NCBI GenBank assembly: GCA_947497085.1
Contig: CANMFE010000002.1
Coordinates: 558,001 to 622,000, forward strand
Direction: 5' to 3'
Source of the DNA: an uncultured Sphingomonadaceae bacterium
GTDB lineage: Bacteria > Pseudomonadota > Alphaproteobacteria > Sphingomonadales > Sphingomonadaceae
DNA: 64,000 nucleotides
A program made the translations under genes and the position numbers. The notes beneath the pieces were generated by a model. The model was not told the DNA's origin. It searched no databases and saw only the letters and a list, made by a program, of their open reading frames with translations. Each line of letters starts with the position of its first letter. The first letter of the stretch is position 1. Shown in pieces: positions 8,996-17,632 of the stretch.

Positions 8996-9032
8996 GCGGA
9001 TATGCAGGTCCTTTCCAGCTCGGGCGTTGTAT

Positions 9033-9239
9033 TCAGTTCAGCTTGTCGAGCAGGTCCTGAAAATCATCAGGAACCGCCTCATCAAGTGCATTCTGGTAAA
9101 ATGTTTTGAGCGCATCGCCAATAACTTCAGATTTGTCGCAATCGCTGGATGGCGCCGCGCGCGCAGCATCCATGTCGCTATCAATCTGGCGCGGCGCTTT
9201 TTTTGACTGGCCGTTCTTATTGTCGAACTTGTGGCTCAA
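9033..9239 (-). CDS. nepR: Anti-sigma factor NepR
   Basis: A 68-residue protein whose C-terminal half, VIGDALKTFYQNALDEAVPD followed by DFQDLLDKLN, is the NepR helix pair that clamps the EcfG sigma factor and, on stress, binds phosphorylated PhyR instead. I place the start at a TTG (9239), preceded at proper distance by GAGAG on the minus strand; the 52 residues encoded upstream do not resemble NepR. An EcfG-type promoter lies about 100 bases upstream. No ecfG gene follows, so the sigma factor must be encoded elsewhere. Confidence 0.88.
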   Translation of the reverse strand: MSHKFDNKNGQSKKAPRQIDSDMDAARAAPSSDCDKSEVIGDALKTFYQNALDEAVPDDFQDLLDKLN

Positions 9240-9343
9240 AACAAATCTCTCAAAACTTCCTGCTAATGCCTGCTTTGCAATTCGATGGTCGAAACCAAGC
9301 AGATACATAGCATTGGAGTCGTTAAAAACAACGTGTGTTAACA

Positions 9344-9368
9344 AACGGCCCATATGCAGGAATGTTCC
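9344..9368 (-). promoter_or_regulatory. EcfG-type (general stress response) promoter of nepR
   Basis: Minus strand GGAAC (9368-9364), a 16-base spacer and CGTT (9347-9344) match the EcfG consensus exactly. Transcription would begin near 9338 and give a leader of about 100 bases before the TTG start. This implies autoregulation of nepR and the PhyP-like gene by the sigma factor they control. Confidence 0.8.
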
Positions 9369-9465
9369 GTGTGATTTTATTTTATTGTGTATCATGACAG
9401 GTCATTGACATTTAGCCGGTCGATGCCAATCCTTCTATGAGATCATTATGGCAGAGGAAAACACT

Positions 9466-10245
9466 ATGTCGCTTGGACAATCGCTTGCACCGCACCTCCC
9501 TTACCTACGGCGTTACAGTCGCGCGCTGGCGGGGGACCAGGGGACAGGCGACGCTTATGTGCGGTCTGCACTGGAAGCCATTATTGCTGCGCCCGATGAG
9601 TTTCCCAGGGATGTAGATGTAAAGCTGGGCCTGTACCGGACGTTTCAGGCCATCTGGCAATCAACTCATGATGTACAGGACAATAGCGGTGAGGGCGATG
9701 GTGACGAGATAGCTGACCAACGCCTGAGCAAAATCCCTTCACTTTCGCGCCAGGCCTTGCTGCTCACTTCTATGGAAGGGTTCTCAAATTCGGATACAGC
9801 ATATCTGATGGATATGAGCGAGGATGATGTCGCACGTCATATCGACAATGCCATTGCCGAAATTGATAATCAGATTCGCGCGCGTGTTCTGATTATCGAG
9901 GATGAACCGATTATCGCCATGGATATCGAGACGATCGTGCGCGATTTGGGACATGATGTGACGGGAATTGCCGTCACCCGCGATGAGGCCGTGGAACAGG
10001 CAAAAGCGGACAAGCCAGGGCTTATCCTTGCGGATATTCAGCTTGCCGATGACAGTAGCGGCATTGATGCGGTTGCCGACATACTGGCCGACTATGACGT
10101 GCCGGTTATCTTTATCACAGCCTTTCCGGAAAGGCTGCTTACCGGTGAACGCCCTGAACCCGCATTTCTGATAACCAAACCGTTTCACCGCAACACAGTG
10201 CGCGCGGCGATCTCACAGGCGCTGTTCTTCCACGAAGGAGAATAG
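9466..10245 (+). CDS. phyR: Response regulator PhyR, anti-anti-sigma factor
   Basis: A 259-residue PhyR. Residues 1 to about 135 form the sigma-like domain (LAPHLPYLRRYSRAL; RQALLLTSMEGFSNSDTAYL, an sigma4-like helix-turn-helix). Residues 140-255 form a receiver with acidic IIEDEP, phospho-accepting Asp190 in LADIQL and Lys238 in TKPF. Phosphorylation opens the protein so that the sigma-like domain titrates NepR and frees EcfG. I chose the ATG at 9466, which has AGAGG upstream, over 9448. The gene is divergent from nepR; no GGAAC box reads toward it, so its own promoter is different. Confidence 0.96.
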   Translation: MSLGQSLAPHLPYLRRYSRALAGDQGTGDAYVRSALEAIIAAPDEFPRDVDVKLGLYRTFQAIWQSTHDVQDNSGEGDGDEIADQRLSKIPSLSRQALLLTSMEGFSNSDTAYLMDMSEDDVARHIDNAIAEIDNQIRARVLIIEDEPIIAMDIETIVRDLGHDVTGIAVTRDEAVEQAKADKPGLILADIQLADDSSGIDAVADILADYDVPVIFITAFPERLLTGERPEPAFLITKPFHRNTVRAAISQALFFHEGE

Positions 10246-10272
10246 GTACTGCGCTTACAGGGAAGTGGAATC

Positions 10273-10304
10273 AAAAAAGGCGGCTCCGATAGGGCCGCCT
10301 TTTT
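10273..10304. terminator. Bidirectional terminator between phyR and rpsD
   Basis: AAAAAA, stem GGCGGC (10279-10284), a nine-base loop, stem GCCGCC (10294-10299) and TTTTT. It serves the convergent phyR and rpsD transcripts. Confidence 0.9.
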
Positions 10305-10331
10305 CGTATCTGCATCTGTTGAAAACCCAGA

Positions 10332-10946
10332 TTAGCGTGAATAGAATTCGACGACCAGATTGGGTTCCATTTTCACCGGATAGGGCACTTCGTCCAGTGT
10401 CGGCACGCGGGTGAAAGTCACCTTGTCGGTGCCATCGGGCGAAACATATTCGGGAATGTCGCGCTCCGCGAGGCTCTGTGCTTCGATAACCAGCGCCATT
10501 TCCTGCGCCTTGCTGCCCAAAGACACAACGTCGCCTGGCTTGATGCGGCGTGAAGCGATGTTACACTTTACACCGTTTACACGGATGTGACCGTGGCTGA
10601 CAATCTGACGTGCAGCGAAAATTGTCGGTGCAAATTTGGCACGGTACACAACCATGTCGAGACGCTGTTCAAGAATGCCGATCAGGTTCATACCTGTATC
10701 GCCTTTCATTTTCGCAGCTTCTGCATAGGCACGGCGGAACTGTTTTTCGGTCACGTCGCCATAATAGCCCTTAAGCTTCTGTTTGGCACGCAGCTGGATA
10801 CCAAAGTCGCTAAGCTTGCTTTTGCGGCGCTGGCCGTGCTGACCGGGACCATATTCACGGCGGTTCACCGGTGACTTTGGACGGCCCCAGATGTTTTCGC
10901 CCATACGGCGGTCGAGTTTATATTTGGATGACTTACGTTTTGACAC
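10332..10946 (-). CDS. rpsD: 30S ribosomal protein S4
   Basis: A 204-residue S4. It begins [20 protein letters not shown] and carries [18 protein letters not shown], the S4 RNA-binding domain ([32 protein letters not shown]) and the C-terminal VEFYSR. It binds the 16S rRNA five-way junction early in 30S assembly and can repress its own operon. Here it is a single-gene unit, as usual in alphaproteobacteria. The 229-base gap 10947-11175 upstream must hold its promoter; I see no feature there that I can name. Confidence 0.98.
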   Translation of the reverse strand: MSKRKSSKYKLDRRMGENIWGRPKSPVNRREYGPGQHGQRRKSKLSDFGIQLRAKQKLKGYYGDVTEKQFRRAYAEAAKMKGDTGMNLIGILEQRLDMVVYRAKFAPTIFAARQIVSHGHIRVNGVKCNIASRRIKPGDVVSLGSKAQEMALVIEAQSLAERDIPEYVSPDGTDKVTFTRVPTLDEVPYPVKMEPNLVVEFYSR

Positions 10947-11175
10947 GTTTCATGTCCTTTCAATTTGCTGTTTCTTTATGTCCCGGATTCGCACCGCTGA
11001 ACCTTATGCTATCCAGCGCGGCTACCACTTCACCGGGGTGTGGAGCCAATTTACGAAGTGCGCCCTATGACGTTTACGCGGCCCAGAGTCAACCATATTT
11101 GCGAGAATATTGCCATTTTTCGGGATATTTCGGAAATACTCGACTTGCATGGTTTTGCCGATTAATAGGCGCAGC

Positions 11176-11487
11176 ATGACAAAGACACGAAAATTGCCAA
11201 CAGCATGTGAAACCATGGCAGATGTCCGACAGGGCGTTGATAGCGTCGACAAGGAACTAATTGCGCTGCTCGCTGTCCGATTCGGTTATATGGAAGCGGC
11301 TGCACGCATAAAACAAGAGCGTACTGCTGTGCGTGATGAAAAGCGTAAGGCAGAAGTTATCAAAAACGCAAAGCGAGCGGCATGGGAATATGGTGTTCCT
11401 ATTGGTTTTATAGGCGATTTTTGGGACAAGCTTGTCGAGACATCGATCGCCTATGAACTGGAAAAATGGGATGCAAGGCAGCGTTAG
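11176..11487 (+). CDS. Chorismate mutase, AroQ class (PchB-like)
   Basis: A 103-residue all-helical AroQ-fold protein. MADVRQGVDSVDKELIALLA near residue 15 is the first helix, followed by RFGYMEAAARIKQERTAVRD and EKWDARQR at the end. The Arg in DVRQ, the Lys in IKQER and the region around AVRDEKRK form the usual chorismate-binding set. It converts chorismate to prephenate for Phe/Tyr synthesis, though an isochorismate pyruvate lyase activity is possible for this subgroup. The start at 11176 follows the lone frame opening; the stop overlaps the convergent downstream stop. Confidence 0.85.
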   Translation: MTKTRKLPTACETMADVRQGVDSVDKELIALLAVRFGYMEAAARIKQERTAVRDEKRKAEVIKNAKRAAWEYGVPIGFIGDFWDKLVETSIAYELEKWDARQR

Positions 11488-11804
11488 CCCCCAAATTCAG
11501 CCTTAGTAGGCTTACTAGCAGCCTCTCTTAATCCCTCGCGTGATTTGCGTTCTGTCTCATCCCACTTTGCTTGTGTCATGCAAATACGGCGTCCGCCAAT
11601 GCGTGTTCCGACACGCGGAGCGAGTTTTTTACAGACGCGCTTATCTTTCGTATTAGCCATTTTTTTGGTTTTGGTCAGACGTGTTTTTTTCTCTTCGGTT
11701 GCAGTTTTTTCTTTGCCTTCGACCGCTGTGACGGCTTCGTTTTTGTCAGCAACTAAATCACCGCCACCCAAGGCTAGCAGTGCGAATGCGAAAGCTGAAA
11801 ACAT
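11484..11804 (-). CDS. Small exported basic protein of unknown function
   Basis: A 106-residue protein. MFSAFAFALLALGGG is a short hydrophobic signal-like start, followed by a Lys/Glu/Thr-rich low-complexity stretch (residues 20-58). The C-terminal motif RVCKKLAPRVGTRIGGRRIC then MTQAKWDETERKSREGLRE is the two-cysteine pattern shared by many small sphingomonad secreted proteins of unknown role. The ATG at 11804 has AGGAGA upstream on the minus strand; a longer frame to 11885 lacks a ribosome site. The two cysteines probably form a disulfide outside the cytoplasm. Confidence 0.65.
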   Translation of the reverse strand: MFSAFAFALLALGGGDLVADKNEAVTAVEGKEKTATEEKKTRLTKTKKMANTKDKRVCKKLAPRVGTRIGGRRICMTQAKWDETERKSREGLREAASKPTKAEFGG

Positions 11805-11905
11805 CAATATTCTCCTAAATGAACTGTATGTGTCTCTATGGTAGACCCGTTTTATTGTCAATGTGGCAACAAAAGCGAATCGCAATATTGCTGTAACGCA
11901 GCCAT

Positions 11906-12640
11906 TTAGTTTCGAGGTGGCTTTCCCAAAGCAGTAAGAACACCGCGCACTGTTTTAACCTGGCCGCTATTCCATTCGGCTTGTGTGAGCAAGGTCCGCA
12001 GATTGCGCTTGGTGGCTGGTACGCGGTCTTCAGGAAAAAAATATCCGCGCACCTCAAGCAGGGCGTATAAATGCGCAATCATTGCATCAAGCTCTGCCTG
12101 TGGTGCGGGTGGTCCGGTATCGGCTTCGGTCGGGCTGGCAAGTCCATCAGCCTGTTTCGACCATTCATAGGCGCACAAAATCACAGCCTGCGCCAGGTTG
12201 AGTGATCCGAATTCGGGATTGATCGGTACGGTAATAATCTTGCGAGCCAGCGCCACATCATCGGTTTCCAGCCCCGAACGTTCCGGACCGAATAATATGG
12301 CGGTGCGGCCTTGCACTGTAGAAGTTTCCTGCGCGGCAACGGCAGGGGTCACCACTGGTTTGGTCACGCCGCGTTTGCGGACGGTCGTGGCGTAGACATG
12401 GGCGCAATCTGCCACCGCATCAGCAGCTGTTTCAAAGACTTCTGCCTTTTCAAGGACAATATCCGCGCCGGATGCGGAAGGCCCCGCATCAGGATTGGGC
12501 CAGCCATCACGCGGGCTTACGAGCCGCATTTCCGTGAGGCCGAAATTGAGCATGGCGCGCGCCGCCTTGCCGATATTTTCGCCCAGCTGCGGGCGCACCA
12601 GCACAATAATCGGTGGTTGGACTGGTGGCTGACCGCTCAC
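11906..12640 (-). CDS. trmJ: tRNA (cytidine/uridine-32 2'-O) methyltransferase TrmJ
   Basis: A 244-residue SPOUT methyltransferase starting at GTG 12640. [20 protein letters not shown] is motif 1, [15 protein letters not shown] (residue 120) is motif 2 and [20 protein letters not shown] is motif 3, forming the trefoil-knot SAM site. The C-terminal extension ([27 protein letters not shown]) is the TrmJ type. It methylates the 2'-OH of residue 32 in tRNA. The start overlaps the nrdR stop as GTGA, so it is coupled to nrdR. Confidence 0.92.
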   Translation of the reverse strand: MSGQPPVQPPIIVLVRPQLGENIGKAARAMLNFGLTEMRLVSPRDGWPNPDAGPSASGADIVLEKAEVFETAADAVADCAHVYATTVRKRGVTKPVVTPAVAAQETSTVQGRTAILFGPERSGLETDDVALARKIITVPINPEFGSLNLAQAVILCAYEWSKQADGLASPTEADTGPPAPQAELDAMIAHLYALLEVRGYFFPEDRVPATKRNLRTLLTQAEWNSGQVKTVRGVLTALGKPPRN

Positions 12641-13098
12641 TTGCCGCCCATGTCTCTTACGTTACTGGCAAATTCCTCAAAATCACGCGCTTCATTAAAG
12701 TCGCGGTAAACAGAGGCAAAACGGATATAGGCAACGCTGTCGAGCTGGCGCAGTCCTTCCATTACCATCTCGCCGAGTTTCTGTGCCTGTATCTCGCTCT
12801 CGCCGCTGGTTTCTATCTGTCGCTGGATCCCGGAAACCAGCCGGTCGATGCGTTCCTGTTCAATATCGCGTTTCTGACAGGCGATCTGCACCGATTTTTC
12901 AAGCTTTGCCCGGTCGAACGGTTCGCGGCGATTCTCGCTTTTGACCACAGTCAGGTCGCGCAATTGGATGCGCTCAAATGTGGTAAAGCGCGCGCCGCAC
13001 CCTTCACACTGACGGCGGCGGCGAATGGCAGTGCTGTCCTCGGTCGGACGGCTGTCCTTTACCTGGCTGCTATCATCGGCACAGAAGGGGCAACGCAT
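12637..13098 (-). CDS. nrdR: Transcriptional repressor NrdR
   Basis: A 153-residue NrdR. The N-terminal zinc ribbon is [20 protein letters not shown] with a second pair in [20 protein letters not shown]. The ATP-cone follows from about residue 48 ([20 protein letters not shown]). It senses ATP/dATP and represses ribonucleotide reductase genes. GAGGATAAAATA precedes the ATG. The operon order glyA-nrdR-trmJ on the minus strand is typical for sphingomonads (rpiB-glyA-nrdR). Confidence 0.97.
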   Translation of the reverse strand: MRCPFCADDSSQVKDSRPTEDSTAIRRRRQCEGCGARFTTFERIQLRDLTVVKSENRREPFDRAKLEKSVQIACQKRDIEQERIDRLVSGIQRQIETSGESEIQAQKLGEMVMEGLRQLDSVAYIRFASVYRDFNEARDFEEFASNVRDMGGK

Positions 13099-13117
13099 TA
13101 TTTTATCCTCTTGTTTT

Positions 13118-13149
13118 GCTCACTCTCGCTCGCCAGCCGGTACCGACTT
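13118..13149. repeat. Dispersed palindromic repeat, copy 1
   Basis: Reads GCTCACTCTCGCTCGCCAGC then CGGTACCGACTT. It matches copies at 20667 and 24007 and lies in the glyA-nrdR gap. The three copies share GCTCACTCTCG, then CGC(A/C)AG and a CGG(T/C)ACCG core. Confidence 0.75.
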
Positions 13150-13169
13150 ATGTCTGTGAGGACATCAAA

Positions 13170-14477
13170 TCAATTATAAATTGGAAAACGGTCACACAGG
13201 GCTTCCACACGTTTTCGCACCTCCGCTTCAACTGCTGCATCGCCTTCCTCGCCTTTATCACGCAATCCCTCCAGCACATCGGCAATCATGTCACCAATTT
13301 CACGGAATTCAGCCGGGCCAAATCCACGTGTAGTACCAGCGGGAGACCCAATGCGGATACCGCTGGTCTTCATCGGCGGCAGTGGATCGAATGGGATGCC
13401 GTTCTTGTTGCAGGTGATGCCGGCGCGTTCGAGCGCTTCATCTGCATCCTTGCCAGTGACGCCCAGCGGGCGCAGATCAACCAGTGCGAGGTGTGTGTCT
13501 GTGCCGCCTGCGACGAGGTCAGCGCCGCGTTCTTTCAGGCGTGCGGCCAGCACTTTTGCGTTTTCGATGACAGCGGCGCTATAGGCCTTGAACTCGGGCT
13601 GTAATGCCTCGCCAAAGGCCACAGCCTTGGCGGCAATAACATGCATCAGCGGCCCGCCCTGCAGGCCGGGAAAGACAGCAGAGTTGAATTTCTTGCCGAG
13701 CGCATCATCCTGCGTCAAAATCATGCCGCCACGCGGCCCGCGCAATGTCTTATGCGTGGTGGTGGTCACGACATGTGCATGCGGGAAGGGGGAGGGGTGA
13801 TGACCGCTTGCCACAAGCCCGGCAAAATGCGCCATATCGACCTGAAAATACGCGCCCACCTTATCGGCAATTTCACGGAAACGCTTGAAATCAATCACTC
13901 GCGGATAGGCGGAACCCCCTGCGATAATGAGCGCAGGCTTATGTTCCAGCGCGAGCCGTTCGACTTCGTCATAATCAATCAGGTGATCTTCTTCGCGTAC
14001 GCCATATTGCACTGCATTGAACCATTTGCCCGAAAGTGCCGGCTTTGCGCCGTGCGTAAGGTGGCCGCCCGCATCCAGCGACATGCCAAGGATCGTATCG
14101 CCCGGCTTGATGAGGGCGAGCAGCACCGCGCCATTAGCTTGCGCGCCGGAATGCGGCTGCACATTGGCATAGGAGCAATCAAACAGCTGTTTCGCGCGCT
14201 CAATGGCAAGACTTTCCACATCGTCAGATGGCGCACAGCCCTGATAATAGCGGCGACCAGGATAGCCTTCGGCATATTTGTTGGTGAAGACGCTGCCCTG
14301 TGCTTCGAGCACGGCTTTGGAAACGATATTTTCCGATGCTATCAGTTCAATCTGTTTCTGCTCTCGCTGCAGTTCCTTGCCAATGGCGGCGGCAATGGCA
14401 GGATCGGTTTTGGCGACGCCTTCGTCAAAAAAACCGGAAGAGCGGATATTGTCATGTGATGAGACGGTGCTGGTCAT
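13170..14477 (-). CDS. glyA: Serine hydroxymethyltransferase
   Basis: A 435-residue PLP enzyme. The lysine that binds PLP is in [16 protein letters not shown] near residue 240, with [18 protein letters not shown] near 42, [16 protein letters not shown] near 65 and [11 protein letters not shown] near 108. It makes glycine and methylene-tetrahydrofolate from serine. It is the middle gene of rpiB-glyA-nrdR-trmJ on the minus strand, with 11 bases to rpiB upstream and one copy of the dispersed repeat between it and nrdR. Confidence 0.98.
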   Translation of the reverse strand: MTSTVSSHDNIRSSGFFDEGVAKTDPAIAAAIGKELQREQKQIELIASENIVSKAVLEAQGSVFTNKYAEGYPGRRYYQGCAPSDDVESLAIERAKQLFDCSYANVQPHSGAQANGAVLLALIKPGDTILGMSLDAGGHLTHGAKPALSGKWFNAVQYGVREEDHLIDYDEVERLALEHKPALIIAGGSAYPRVIDFKRFREIADKVGAYFQVDMAHFAGLVASGHHPSPFPHAHVVTTTTHKTLRGPRGGMILTQDDALGKKFNSAVFPGLQGGPLMHVIAAKAVAFGEALQPEFKAYSAAVIENAKVLAARLKERGADLVAGGTDTHLALVDLRPLGVTGKDADEALERAGITCNKNGIPFDPLPPMKTSGIRIGSPAGTTRGFGPAEFREIGDMIADVLEGLRDKGEEGDAAVEAEVRKRVEALCDRFPIYN

Positions 14478-14488
14478 GGCGGGGTTCC

Positions 14489-14941
14489 TTAGCAGGATGG
14501 GTTAGAAAGCTTGTCGACGCGCCGCTGGTGGCGGTCGGAATTGTTATTTTCTCCGGCGAACTCGGTACTCAAAAAGGCGTTGATGCAATCCTTGGCCGTT
14601 TCGATGCCCACGAGCCGTGCGCCTATGGCGATGACATTGGCGTCATTATGTTCGCGTGACAGGCGGGCGGAAAGATTGTCTGACACAAGCGCTGCACGGC
14701 AGGCGGGATTGCGGTTTACCGCAATGGAGATACCGATGCCGGAGCCGCATAGGGCGACACCTTTTTCAGCGCTGCCATTCGCAATCGCTTCGGCCAGTTT
14801 ATAGCCATAATCAGGATAGTCGACGCTTGCGGTATCGTCGGGGCCAAGGTCAGTGACATCATGTCCTTGTTCGCGCAGCCATGCAGCAAGCTCCGCCTTC
14901 ATCGTGATGGCGGCATGGTCGGAAGCGATGGCAATGCGCAT
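14489..14941 (-). CDS. rpiB: Ribose-5-phosphate isomerase B
   Basis: A 150-residue RpiB/LacAB-family isomerase: [51 protein letters not shown] with the catalytic Cys66-type residue in LCGSGIG, and [16 protein letters not shown]. It interconverts ribose 5-phosphate and ribulose 5-phosphate in the non-oxidative pentose phosphate pathway. It heads the minus-strand run rpiB-glyA-nrdR-trmJ, a recurrent order in alphaproteobacteria. Confidence 0.95.
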   Translation of the reverse strand: MRIAIASDHAAITMKAELAAWLREQGHDVTDLGPDDTASVDYPDYGYKLAEAIANGSAEKGVALCGSGIGISIAVNRNPACRAALVSDNLSARLSREHNDANVIAIGARLVGIETAKDCINAFLSTEFAGENNNSDRHQRRVDKLSNPSC

Positions 14942-15111
14942 GATATGGCTCCTTTACGCTTTGCTGCGGCCAGAATCGGGTGGCCGGGCAAGTTGCAATT
15001 GGGATATCTAGGGGAGGGCGGACGGATGTGCCACCATAGATTGCGCTTTTTTGTGGAAAATGGGGGCGGGCATTAACGGTTTTTTGGTAATTGGGGACTA
15101 GCGTCTAAACC

Positions 15112-15225
15112 ATGGGAAAAACCATCACCATCTTGCGTGCAAACCGTCTGAACACCATTGCCGCCATCCGTATGTCACTATGCATGCTGTGCACAGGCGC
15201 ATTGATATTTGCGCCATCGCTCTAA
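15112..15225 (+). CDS. Possible small protein of 37 residues
   Basis: ATG at 15112 opens a 37-codon frame reading MGKTITILRANRLNTIAAIR and then a hydrophobic tail MSLCMLCTGALIFAPSL, which could be one membrane helix. The 14942-15242 gap is otherwise empty: TTAACGGTTTTTTGG-type AT-rich sequence lies upstream and could be a promoter. There is no good ribosome site and I know no family, so this is a weak call. Confidence 0.25.
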   Translation: MGKTITILRANRLNTIAAIRMSLCMLCTGALIFAPSL

Positions 15226-15242
15226 ATTCGGGCTGACAGCAT

Positions 15243-15974
15243 TTAGCCTCCCAGCTTTTTTTCGATTCCATTCCATAGACTGCGATAGGCAAGACTGACA
15301 GGATCGCTTTCTTCAAATTCCATGACAGGCTTTTTGTAAAAGCTCATCTTCTGCAGACCGCTAGACATTGGGATAACTGGCCATTTCGGGTTGTGCTCCA
15401 GTGCGCTGCGGTGCTGGTTGCGTGAACTATCGGCAATGGAATGGACGGGAAGCAAAGGCGGATGGCGGCCTGTTTCCGCGCCCAGATAGTCCTGCACTTC
15501 AGACAATATCTGTTCGGAGCGCGGCGATGGGATAATCGGCACAATGACAACTTGCGCGCTGCGCAATATTTGCGCGCCCATATCCGTCAGCGCAGGCGGG
15601 CAATCGAGAATGACATGCGCATAGGAGTTTTGCAGCGCATCCACCAGTTTATGGAGTCGTTTTTTCCGGCTCATTTCAAACTTGATCTGGCCCAGATTGT
15701 CGAGCGATGCGTCCGTTGCCAGCAGATCAAGGCCCTTGACCGTTGATGTGCGCACAAGTTTGGCGGGGTCAATATGCTTGGCTTTAAAGGCTTGCGCAGC
15801 ATCTTCCTTGACGGTGAGCCCCGCGCCGATAATGTCACTGGCTGCTTCCTGCGGGTCCAGATCCCATAATAGCGTGCTGCGTTCCGAAATCTGCGCGCTG
15901 CACCAGCCAAGATTAACGGCCATTGCCGTTTTGCCGGTTCCGCTTTTCACATTATATACTGCAATTATTGCCAT
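15243..15974 (-). CDS. ParA-family ATPase, orphan
   Basis: A 243-residue ParA/MinD-type ATPase. The deviant Walker A is VKSGTGKTAMAVNLG (signature lysine at the first K), Walker A' is LLWDLDPQEAASD and Walker B is HVILDCPPAL near residue 123. The typical GGTGKT glycine is replaced by Ser (KSGTGKT). There is no parB beside it and no rep gene, so it is not the chromosome parAB pair. It may position a chemoreceptor array or other cargo, or regulate a neighbouring process; the target is unknown. Confidence 0.85.
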   Translation of the reverse strand: MAIIAVYNVKSGTGKTAMAVNLGWCSAQISERSTLLWDLDPQEAASDIIGAGLTVKEDAAQAFKAKHIDPAKLVRTSTVKGLDLLATDASLDNLGQIKFEMSRKKRLHKLVDALQNSYAHVILDCPPALTDMGAQILRSAQVVIVPIIPSPRSEQILSEVQDYLGAETGRHPPLLPVHSIADSSRNQHRSALEHNPKWPVIPMSSGLQKMSFYKKPVMEFEESDPVSLAYRSLWNGIEKKLGG

Positions 15975-16026
15975 AGGCGCCTTTAAGCAGCGTTACATTT
16001 AATTTGCAACTGGGCTTTGTAAGAGC

Positions 16027-17025
16027 TCAATCCGTACTCTCCACATTATCGTTGGTAGCCTTATTTTCAGCCGGAGCAAGACTGTTTTCCGACAGCCATT
16101 TGCGCACATCGCCCGCTGTCCGCGTGCCATCTTCTTCCATCGGGATATGCCCCAGATCGTCATAGATTATCACATTGCTGCTCGGGATGTGCGTATCAAA
16201 CCACTTGGCGGCTGATACGGGAATTAGCGTGTCTTTTGCGCCCCACATGACAAGGGCGGGGGCCTTGATGCCGGCCATTTGCTCTGGCCCTGCCGTGTTC
16301 CTCGCCACCTTGCCGCGGTCACCGATGGCTTCCCGGTTGCCGGGATACCTGACCAGATTCCAGTAACGGTCCACCTGCGCATCGGTGATCTTGGATGGAT
16401 CGCCGACTGATGTTTCCAGGCTGGCTTCAATGATTGAGCGGGGTGTGAAGACTTTCATCAGCGGACGCATCGCCTGGCTGTTCGCAAGTCTGAACCCGAT
16501 CGGCAGTTTGCGCGGCTTGCTGTCTGGCGCGCCCGACGCATCAACCAGTATCAGGCCGCGGACATTGCCGGGATAGGCAAGCGCGTGATTCCACGCGACC
16601 CAGCCGCCCATGCTGTTACCGGCGATCACATATTGGTCAATGTCCAGATATGCCATCACGGCGGCAGCGGTGTCGCTATAGCCCTTTGCGGTATAATCCT
16701 TGCTGACATGCGGTCCGGTCAGACCATGTCCCGGCTGGTCATAGCGCACAACGCGATAGTCGCGGGACAGGTTTTCCGCCCATTCCTGCCATGTATGCAG
16801 CGAAGAGCTTGAGCCGTGGAGCAGCAATATGGCGGGGGCATCACGTGGCCCTTCATCGCGCAGGTGGATATTCTGTCCGCTGGGCAGTTTGACATATTGC
16901 GATGGCTGCTGCCCATATTCAGCGCGCAAATCCTCAGGGTTGCGGTCTGGCGCATAGCCCCAGATCGCAAGGCCGATAACAGCCACGGCAAGGGCTATGA
17001 GTAGCCATTTGAGGAATGTGCGCAT
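16027..17025 (-). CDS. Alpha/beta-fold hydrolase, membrane-anchored
   Basis: A 332-residue protein with one N-terminal helix (LIALAVAVIGLAIWGYAPDR) that serves as a membrane anchor or uncleaved signal. The alpha/beta hydrolase domain has the oxyanion motif LLLHGSSSSLHTWQEW near residue 70, nucleophile Ser in IAGNSMGGWVAWNHAL near 140, Asp in VMWGAKDTLIPV near 263 and His in DDLGHIPMEEDGT near 295. The substrate is not evident. It lies between ArsC-like and ParA genes, with no operon logic that I can see. Confidence 0.88.
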   Translation of the reverse strand: MRTFLKWLLIALAVAVIGLAIWGYAPDRNPEDLRAEYGQQPSQYVKLPSGQNIHLRDEGPRDAPAILLLHGSSSSLHTWQEWAENLSRDYRVVRYDQPGHGLTGPHVSKDYTAKGYSDTAAAVMAYLDIDQYVIAGNSMGGWVAWNHALAYPGNVRGLILVDASGAPDSKPRKLPIGFRLANSQAMRPLMKVFTPRSIIEASLETSVGDPSKITDAQVDRYWNLVRYPGNREAIGDRGKVARNTAGPEQMAGIKAPALVMWGAKDTLIPVSAAKWFDTHIPSSNVIIYDDLGHIPMEEDGTRTAGDVRKWLSENSLAPAENKATNDNVESTD

Positions 17026-17050
17026 GGGGCTTAAGCCTTTATCATCAACA

Positions 17051-17401
17051 TCAAAGCAGTGTGTGAACTGTTTCCTGCGGGCGGCAAAGCGCGACGCCCT
17101 TTTCGGTTTCCACCAGCGGGCGGTTTATCAGCATCGGTTCCTTGGCCATGGCATCGAGGATCTGGCCATCACTTGTATCGTCCGCTGTCAGGCCCAGTTC
17201 TTCGGCAGGGGAGCCGCGCACACGCAATCCTTCTTTTGGTGAGATACCTGCATCGCTGTACAGCTGTGCCAGTTTATCGCGTGTCGGCGGGTTTTTGAGA
17301 TATTCGATCACCTCGACTTCGACGCCGTCCGCTTCTTCCAGTATCGCCAATGTTTTGCGGGAAGTGCCGCATTTCGGGTTGTGCCAGATGGTTGCTTTCA
17401 T
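17051..17401 (-). CDS. arsC: ArsC-family reductase (arsenate reductase, glutaredoxin type)
   Basis: A 116-residue thioredoxin-fold protein: MKATIWHNPKCGTSRKTLAI places the catalytic cysteine at residue 11 in a CGTSR variant of the CX3-5R loop, and EYLKNPPTRDKLAQLY, ELGLTADDT and EPMLINRPLVETEKGVALCR match ArsC. Arsenate reductases use glutathione/glutaredoxin to reduce arsenate; some relatives (Spx, YffB) do other jobs. There is no ars operon nearby, so the role in arsenic resistance is uncertain. I used the ATG at 17401 rather than 17440. Confidence 0.85.
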   Translation of the reverse strand: MKATIWHNPKCGTSRKTLAILEEADGVEVEVIEYLKNPPTRDKLAQLYSDAGISPKEGLRVRGSPAEELGLTADDTSDGQILDAMAKEPMLINRPLVETEKGVALCRPQETVHTLL

Positions 17402-17521
17402 AGTAGCTCGATCCTTTATGTGAGAAGGTGTCTGTTTCACGTATCATCATAATATTGTGTGGCAAAAATGCACTTAAAAAAGTTTTTGCAAATAATTCGC
17501 AACTAGAGTGTTGCTTATAAG

Positions 17522-17567
17522 AATGATTATCATTAGTGCAGGTTCCAGAAAGTGAGAATCGTTCTCA
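17522..17567 (+). promoter_or_regulatory. Two Fur-box-like operators upstream of the TonB receptor
   Basis: AATGATTATCATT (17522-17534) is a perfect 13-base palindrome of Fur type. TGAGAATCGTTCTCA (17553-17567) is a second one of the same general kind. Together they lie 66-111 bases before the receptor start, with a TTGCTTATAAG promoter-like stretch just upstream, and suggest repression under iron sufficiency. Confidence 0.65.
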
Positions 17568-17632
17568 ACAACTCGCTGTTCTTTGTAGCATAAAGGCCCA
17601 CTGGGTATTTTGAAAATAGATCTGGAGCATCA

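Noticed and set aside
10947-11175. Possible small gene before the chorismate mutase
   Set aside because: No frame with a ribosome site and family features; likely the rpsD promoter region.
13641-14459. 272-residue plus-strand frame opposite glyA
   Set aside because: Antisense to a certain gene; composition and lack of motifs show it is not coding.
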